From assembly GCA_943370145.1 (NCBI GenBank), contig CALRPY020000053.1:1-30947 (forward strand): DNA of 30,947 bases, read 5' to 3'. Position 1 is the stretch's first letter. Each line of letters begins with the position of its first letter. This document shows positions 26,106 through 30,947 of the stretch, one piece after another. Position numbers and translations under genes: made by a program. Source of the stretch: Ga0077536 sp943370145 (GTDB taxonomy: Bacteria; Pseudomonadota; Gammaproteobacteria; Ga0077536). Under the pieces are notes generated by a model that saw only the letters and a program-made list of their open reading frames with translations, searched no databases and was not told where the DNA came from.

Positions 26106-27470
26106 ATGAGCAAGCAGATTCTCCTCAACGCCTTCGACATGAACACCCCGGGCCACCAGTCGAATGGCCTGTGGCGACACCCGCGGGACCAGAGCCATCG
26201 CTACACTTCGCTGGCCTACTGGCAGGAGCTCGCGCGCACGCTCGAGCGGGGGCTCTTCGACGGCATCTTCCTCGCCGACGTGACCGGCGTGTACGACGTC
26301 TACGGCGGCTCGCCGGAGGCGGCATTGCGCTCCTGCGTGCAGGTGCCGACCAACGACCCCTTCACCGTCGTGCCGGCGATGGCCGCGGTCACCGAGCACC
26401 TCGGCTTCGGCGTCACCGGGTCCATTCCCTATCTCCATCCCTACTCGTTCGCGCGGCTGGTGTCATCGCTCGATCACCTCACCAACGGCCGCATGGGCTG
26501 GAACATCGTGACCGGTTACCTGAACAGCGCCGCAAAGGGCGTGGGCCAGGCCCAGCAGGGGGCGCACGACACCCGCTACGACATCGCGCACGAGTTCATG
26601 GACGTGGTCTACAAGCTGTGGGAAGGCAGCTGGGAGGACGGTGCCGTGCTGCGTGACGCCGCGAACGGCGTTTACACCGATCCGGCGAAAGTCCACCGCG
26701 TGCAGCACGACGGCACTTATTACACCCTCGATGCGATCCACCTCTGCGAGCCTTCGCCGCAGCGCACGCCGGTGCTCTACCAGGCGGGCACCTCGCCGAA
26801 GGGCATCGCCTTCGCCGCCGCGCACGCCGAGTGCGTGTTCGTCGCCAATCACAGCAAGGCCACCGTGGCCCACTACGTGAAATCACTGCGCGAACAGGCG
26901 GTGGCGCTGGGCCGCAGGCCGGAGGACCTCAAGGTCTTCACGATGCTGGCGGTCGTCACCGCCGCCACCGACGGCGAAGCCCAGGCCAAGTTCGAGGACT
27001 ACCGTCGCTACGGGCTCCGCGCCGGCGCGCTTGCCCTGATCTCCGGCTGGACGGGTGTCGACATGGCGGCGCTCGACGCCGACGAGCGCATCGAGAACGT
27101 GCAGACCGAGGGCATCCGCGCGATGGCCGAGTCGCTGTGCGCGAAGTCGGTGGGCGAGTGGGCGGATCACCTGATCGTCGGCGGCGCCGCGCCCGTCGTG
27201 GTCGGCTCGCCGGCGACGGTGGTCGACGAGATGCAGCGCTGGATGGACGAAACCGGCGTGGACGGCTTCAACCTCTCCTACACCGTGCTGCCGGAATGCA
27301 TCACCGATTTCGTCGACCTCGTCGTGCCGGAAATGCAGCGTCGCGGAATCTACAAGACGGCCTACGCACCCGGCACGATGCGCGAGAAGCTCTTCGGCCA
27401 CGGTGACCGCCTGCAGTCACCGCACCCGGCGGCAAGCTTTCGCGTGCCGACGGGCCGTCCCGTCGCTTGA
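26106..27470 (+). CDS. LLM-class flavin-dependent monooxygenase (NtaA/SnaA/DszA family)
   Basis: A 454-residue flavin-dependent monooxygenase of the bacterial-luciferase-like superfamily, the size of DszA and NtaA. Family signatures are LNAFDMNTPGHQSNGLWRHP at the start, YWQELARTLERGLFDGIFLAD, then LTNGRMGWNIVTGYLNSAA and TPVLYQAGTSPKG, ending with ITDFVDLVVPEMQRRGIYKT. Relatives use reduced FMN and O2 to open sulfones, aminopolycarboxylates or other xenobiotics, or to hydroxylate long alkanes (LadA); the substrate is not predictable here. The ATG at 26106 has GAGGAGG at 26090-26096. The frame is open further upstream, but that part lacks family similarity and holds the promoter. Its stop overlaps the TetR start. 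A flavin reductase, which it needs, is not in the window. Confidence 0.9.
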   Translation: MSKQILLNAFDMNTPGHQSNGLWRHPRDQSHRYTSLAYWQELARTLERGLFDGIFLADVTGVYDVYGGSPEAALRSCVQVPTNDPFTVVPAMAAVTEHLGFGVTGSIPYLHPYSFARLVSSLDHLTNGRMGWNIVTGYLNSAAKGVGQAQQGAHDTRYDIAHEFMDVVYKLWEGSWEDGAVLRDAANGVYTDPAKVHRVQHDGTYYTLDAIHLCEPSPQRTPVLYQAGTSPKGIAFAAAHAECVFVANHSKATVAHYVKSLREQAVALGRRPEDLKVFTMLAVVTAATDGEAQAKFEDYRRYGLRAGALALISGWTGVDMAALDADERIENVQTEGIRAMAESLCAKSVGEWADHLIVGGAAPVVVGSPATVVDEMQRWMDETGVDGFNLSYTVLPECITDFVDLVVPEMQRRGIYKTAYAPGTMREKLFGHGDRLQSPHPAASFRVPTGRPVA

Positions 27471-28150
27471 GCGCCGGGACACCCCCGCAGCCCGCCGCAA
27501 TCAATCGCCTCGCGCACACCGTGCCGCAGACATCCCGTCAACGACTCTCCCACGCCGAGCGGCGCACGCAACTGCTGCGCTGCGCGGTGGCGGAGGCGGC
27601 CAAAGTCGGCCTCGGCCGGCTGACGCACGCCGGTGTCGCGCGCGAATCGGGCGTCGCCGTGCCGACCGTGTTCGCCTACTTCGGCAACCGCACCGCGCTG
27701 GTGGAGGCGACGGTGGAGGACGTGAAGCGCTTCTATCTCGAGCTCGCGTCCTGGTGGCATCGTCCCGAGGTCCCGCCGCGGGCCGCGATCGAAGGGCACG
27801 TCAAGGCCTACTACGACTCCATCCACTCTGAACTGCACTACGCGCAGGTCTGGCTCGAGTGGTGTACCGCGGCGCGCAACGAGTTCGGCATCTGGACCTC
27901 GTTTCTCGACTACTACGGCCGCATGGTGGAGCTGCTGGCGTCATCGGTCCGCCGCGGACAGAAGCAGGGTGCGATCGGAAAGTCCATCAACCCGACGGAC
28001 GCCGCCCGGCTGCTGGTGTCCTGCGGCGTCACGGTCACCCAGCTGCAGTTCATGCAGCGCGACAAGCGCGAGATCACGCGCTACATCAATTACACGCTGC
28101 GCCTCGCGCTCGGCGACGATCCCTCCCGCGACAACGGCGCGCAAGGGTGA
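27467..28150 (+). CDS. TetR/AcrR family transcriptional regulator
   Basis: A 227-residue one-component regulator. The N-terminal helix-turn-helix is typical: ERRTQLLRCAVAEAAKVGLGRLTHAGVARESGVAVPTVFAYFGNRTALVEATVEDVKRFY (residues about 31-91). The C-terminal ligand/dimerisation part is all-helical and divergent. TTG at 27467 overlaps the upstream stop (TTGA); a GTG at 27521 is a possible alternative, since the first 18 residues are not conserved-looking. It sits inside the cluster between the monooxygenase and the transporter and probably represses it until a substrate binds. Confidence 0.9.
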   Translation: MSAGTPPQPAAINRLAHTVPQTSRQRLSHAERRTQLLRCAVAEAAKVGLGRLTHAGVARESGVAVPTVFAYFGNRTALVEATVEDVKRFYLELASWWHRPEVPPRAAIEGHVKAYYDSIHSELHYAQVWLEWCTAARNEFGIWTSFLDYYGRMVELLASSVRRGQKQGAIGKSINPTDAARLLVSCGVTVTQLQFMQRDKREITRYINYTLRLALGDDPSRDNGAQG

Positions 28151-28205
28151 GTCACCACGTTCCGCGGAATCGTGCGGGCGCGCGACCACTGTCGGGCGGC
28201 GCCGC

Positions 28206-29381
28206 GTGAGCGCGCCGGCCGCGCAGCGCCGCCCGACGCGCATTCTGCCGACCATCGTGACGGCGCAGTTCGCCGGCGCGTCGATCTGGTTTGCCGCCAA
28301 TGCCGTGCTGCCCGAACTCCAGCGCGCCTGGGGCTTCAGCCAGGAGGCGGTGGGGCACGTGACGTCCGCCGTGCAGTCCGGCTTCATCGCGGGCACGCTG
28401 GTGTTCGCCTTCCTCGCCATTGCCGACCGCTATTCCCCGCGGCTGGTCTATCTCGCCTGCGCGCTGGCGGGTGCGTGCGCCAATCTGCTCGCGCTGGCGG
28501 CAGACGGGAACCTCGCGTTCCTGCTCGCCACGCGCTTCGCCACCGGCTTCTTCCTGGCCGGCATCTACCCGGTGGGCATGAAGATCGCCTCGGGCTGGTT
28601 CAAGAAAGATCTTGGCCACGCACTCGGCCTGCTGGTAGGTGCGCTGGTGCTCGGCACCGCGTTTCCCCACCTGCTGCGAGGCCTCGGCCAGACCTGGCCC
28701 TGGCAGAGCGCCCTGCTCGGCGTGTCGGCCGCGGCCGCGCTGGGCGGCGTGCTGATGTATGCGCTGGTGCCGGACGGCCCCTATCTCACGCGCGGCGCGC
28801 AATTCAGGCCTTCGGCGCTCGCGGCGCTGCTGCACTCGCGCGACTTCCGCGCGTCCGCCGGCGGCTACTTCGGCCACATGTGGGAGCTCTATGCGTTCTG
28901 GGCCTTCGTGCCAATCGCGCTCGCAGCGCACGGTGGGATCACGAACGTCGCCGGCTGGTCATTCGTGGTGATTGCGACCGGCTTCCTCGGTTGCGCGCTC
29001 GGCGGGCTCGTCTCCCTGCGCCTCGGCAGCGTGCGCGTGGCGATGACGCTGCTCGGGTCCTCGGGCGCGTGCTGCCTCGTCTCGCCGCTGTTCTTCTTCG
29101 CGCCGGCGCCGGTGTTCCTGGGTTTTCTCGTGCTGTGGGGCTTCGCGGTCGTCGGTGACTCGCCACAGTTCTCGGCCCTCAATGCAGCCAACGCGCCGCC
29201 CGCGCTGGTCGGCTCGGCGCTGACGATCGTCAACTGCATCGGCTTCGCGATCACCATCCCGAGCATCCAGTTGCTGAACGCGAGCACGGCCTGGCTGCCC
29301 GTGCAGTACGTGTTCCTGCTGCTGCTGCCGGGACCGCTGTTGGGCCTGGCGGCGATGCGGCCGCTGCTGCACAAGCACTGA
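28206..29381 (+). CDS. MFS transporter
   Basis: A 391-residue major facilitator permease with about 12 hydrophobic segments. The N-terminal half carries ATRFATGFFLAGIYPVGMKIASGWF, a form of the conserved helix 4-5 region, and 'AIADRYSPRLV' stands at the usual loop 2-3 (G-x-x-x-D-R-x-x-R) motif. The pattern resembles CynX/nitrate-type or sugar-phosphate-type MFS families but the substrate is unclear. GTG 28206 is chosen because it precedes the first membrane helix directly; the frame is open upstream only as a shadow of the TetR gene. Its place in the cluster suggests uptake or export of the monooxygenase substrate or product. Confidence 0.88.
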   Translation: MSAPAAQRRPTRILPTIVTAQFAGASIWFAANAVLPELQRAWGFSQEAVGHVTSAVQSGFIAGTLVFAFLAIADRYSPRLVYLACALAGACANLLALAADGNLAFLLATRFATGFFLAGIYPVGMKIASGWFKKDLGHALGLLVGALVLGTAFPHLLRGLGQTWPWQSALLGVSAAAALGGVLMYALVPDGPYLTRGAQFRPSALAALLHSRDFRASAGGYFGHMWELYAFWAFVPIALAAHGGITNVAGWSFVVIATGFLGCALGGLVSLRLGSVRVAMTLLGSSGACCLVSPLFFFAPAPVFLGFLVLWGFAVVGDSPQFSALNAANAPPALVGSALTIVNCIGFAITIPSIQLLNASTAWLPVQYVFLLLLPGPLLGLAAMRPLLHKH

Positions 29382-29397
29382 AACGGGAGGATCGGAC

Positions 29398-30882
29398 TTG
29401 GAGTGTTTCGACGTGATCATCGTGGGCGCCGGCATTGCCGGCATCGGCGCGGCGCGCCGCCTGCAGGACGAATGCCCCGGCAAGTCCTTCGCGCTGCTCG
29501 AGCAGCGCGCGGCGCTTGGCGGCACCTGGGATCTCTTCCGCTATCCGGGTATCCGCTCCGACTCCGACATGTACACCATGGGCTACGACTCGAAGCCCTG
29601 GCGCAACCCGCAGGCGATTTCCAGCGGGGAATCGATCCGCGCCTATCTGACCGAAGCGGCGGAAGAGCGGGGAATCGACCGGCAGATCCGCTTCGGCCAC
29701 AAGCTCGTCGCGGCGCGCTGGTCCAGTGAGGAGGCGCGCTGGACGCTGAGCGTGGCGCGTGCGGATGGCAGCGCCACCACACTGGCGTGCGGGTTCCTCT
29801 TCATGTGCAGCGGCTACTACAGCTATGACGCGGGCTACACGCCGCCGCTGCCCGGCCTCGAGGATTTCGGGGGCAAAGTCGTCCACCCTCAAGCCTGGCC
29901 GCCAGACCTCGACTACGCCGGCAAGCGCGTGGTGGTCATCGGCAGCGGCGCGACCGCGGTGACCCTGGTGCCGGCGCTGGCCGGGCGCGCGGCGAAGGTG
30001 ACGATGCTCCAGCGCTCACCGACCTGGGTGAAGGTCCTGCCCGCGCAGGACGGACTCGCGAATCTCCTGAAGAAACTGCTGCCGGAAAAGCTCGCCTACC
30101 GCGTCATCCGCTGGAAGAACATCAGGCTCCTGCGCTGGCTGTACACGTACACGCGTCGCAACCCGGACAAGGCCGGCGCGCAACTGCTGGCCGCCGTGCG
30201 CAAGGCGCTGGGCCCGGACTACGATGTCGCGCGGCACTTCAAGCCGAGCTACAAGCCCTGGGATCAGCGCGTGTGCGTCGATACCGACGGCGCGCTGTTC
30301 GCGGCGATCCGCCGCGGCAAGGCGGAAGTCGTCACCGACACCATCGAGCGCATCACTGCGGGCGGCATCGCGCTCGCCTCGGGTGGGCGGCTCGAGGCCG
30401 ACATCCTCGTCACTGCAACCGGGCTCGAACTCTCGATGTTCGGCGGCGCGCGCCTGGTCGTCGACGGTACACCGGTGGACGTCGGGCAGACCTGGTCCTA
30501 TCGCGGCCTGATGTTCTCCGGCCTGCCGAATCTCGCGCACGTCTTCGGCTACATCAACGCGTCCTGGACCCTGCGCAGCGATCTCGTGACGAGCTGGGTG
30601 TGCCGGGTGCTGAAGCACATGGACGCGACGGGCACGACCCGCTGCGTGCCGCGGCTGCGGCCACAGGACGTGGGTATGGCGGAATACGAGATCACACAGA
30701 GCTTCTCGCCGGGCTACATCACGCGCCGGTTGCACGTGCTGCCGAAGCAAAGCGTGCAGGCGCCCTGGCACCACGCGCAGGACTACGCACTGGACCGGAA
30801 ATCCCTGCTCCACGGCGAACTCGAGGACGGGGTGCTGCGCTTCGACGCCCCGGCGCGCACGGCGACGGCCAGCGCCGCCTGA
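29398..30882 (+). CDS. Flavin-containing / Baeyer-Villiger-type monooxygenase
   Basis: A 494-residue FAD- and NADPH-dependent monooxygenase. The FAD Rossmann motif is VGAGIAGIGAAR near the N-terminus, followed by GGTWDLFRYPGIRSDSDMYTMGY, a hallmark of this group. The fingerprint FxGxxxHxxxWP is present as FGGKVVHPQAWP (157-168), and the NADPH Rossmann motif as VVIGSGATAVTLVPAL from residue 180. These proteins insert oxygen next to ketones or oxidise N/S atoms. The start is TTG 29398 with GGGAGG at 29385-29390, 16 bases behind the transporter stop, so it belongs to the same transcript. With the luciferase-like monooxygenase it suggests two-step oxygenative breakdown of one compound. Confidence 0.92.
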   Translation: MECFDVIIVGAGIAGIGAARRLQDECPGKSFALLEQRAALGGTWDLFRYPGIRSDSDMYTMGYDSKPWRNPQAISSGESIRAYLTEAAEERGIDRQIRFGHKLVAARWSSEEARWTLSVARADGSATTLACGFLFMCSGYYSYDAGYTPPLPGLEDFGGKVVHPQAWPPDLDYAGKRVVVIGSGATAVTLVPALAGRAAKVTMLQRSPTWVKVLPAQDGLANLLKKLLPEKLAYRVIRWKNIRLLRWLYTYTRRNPDKAGAQLLAAVRKALGPDYDVARHFKPSYKPWDQRVCVDTDGALFAAIRRGKAEVVTDTIERITAGGIALASGGRLEADILVTATGLELSMFGGARLVVDGTPVDVGQTWSYRGLMFSGLPNLAHVFGYINASWTLRSDLVTSWVCRVLKHMDATGTTRCVPRLRPQDVGMAEYEITQSFSPGYITRRLHVLPKQSVQAPWHHAQDYALDRKSLLHGELEDGVLRFDAPARTATASAA

Positions 30883-30904
30883 CGGGGCTGGGCAGGTTCA
30901 TCCA

Positions 30905-30923
30905 CGCCGGGCCACTCCCGGCG
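30905..30923 (+). terminator. Hairpin after the monooxygenase operon (weak terminator candidate)
   Basis: CGCCGGG and CCCGGCG form a perfect 7-bp stem with a 5-base loop, 23 bases after the last stop codon. No T-run follows before the window ends, so termination here is uncertain. Confidence 0.35.
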
Positions 30924-30947
30924 ACGGCGCCATGGCCGGGCGCGGCG

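Noticed and set aside
30883..30947. Possible further gene at the right edge
   Set aside because: Only 65 bases remain, with a hairpin and no convincing start with a ribosome site.

Overview
The window is about 68% GC and reads as chromosome of a free-living gammaproteobacterium. Supporting this are a glutaminyl-tRNA synthetase of the size typical of gamma/betaproteobacteria, a LexA preceded by a CTG-N10-CAG SOS box, a YfhM-PbpC pair, YqhA, DgkA and a large PilZ/DUF1631 protein. I cannot name the genus; a deep-branching order such as Steroidobacterales or Nevskiales is a guess. No phage, insertion-sequence transposase or CRISPR array is visible.

Layout. 1-95: tail of an unidentified gene. 96-625: non-coding repeat region. 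626-8610: alpha-2-macroglobulin and penicillin-binding protein 1C, overlapping by 4 bases, a periplasmic defence/peptidoglycan pair. 8560-8934 (-): small secreted Rap1a/Tai-like protein whose 3' end overlaps pbpC. 9021-9845: ferritin-like di-iron protein. 9957-12314 (-): sterol desaturase-family hydroxylase, an exported Cys-rich unknown protein (apparently starting at an ATC codon) and a PPOX-fold flavin protein. 12504-13073: YqhA-type membrane protein. 13074-13768: second repeat region. 13769-16715 (-): lexA-imuA-imuB SOS mutagenesis operon with a clear LexA box but no dnaE2 behind imuB. 16896-18312: NAD-type isocitrate dehydrogenase and diacylglycerol kinase. 18313-18958: third repeat region. 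18959-23877 (-): a two-gene signalling operon, a PilZ-DUF1631-GGDEF-EAL protein with degenerate catalytic motifs, translationally coupled to a Ser/Thr kinase with a C-terminal cyclic-nucleotide-binding domain. 24108-25772: glnS. 25807-25881: tRNA-Arg(CCT). 26106-30882: flavin monooxygenase (DszA/NtaA type), TetR regulator, MFS transporter and Baeyer-Villiger-type monooxygenase, probably one catabolic operon.

The two most striking things are (i) a family of intergenic repeats, with 'CCACGGAG..GACAC' signature arms and a near-identical long perfect palindrome (GGTGTCAGATTT-N-AAATCTGACACC core) sitting exactly between two pairs of convergent genes, and (ii) the coupled kinase plus dead-GGDEF/EAL scaffold operon, which looks like a junction between c-di-GMP-type, cNMP-type and phosphorylation signalling. 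The ATC start and the lexA-imuA-imuB cassette without dnaE2 are smaller but testable observations.
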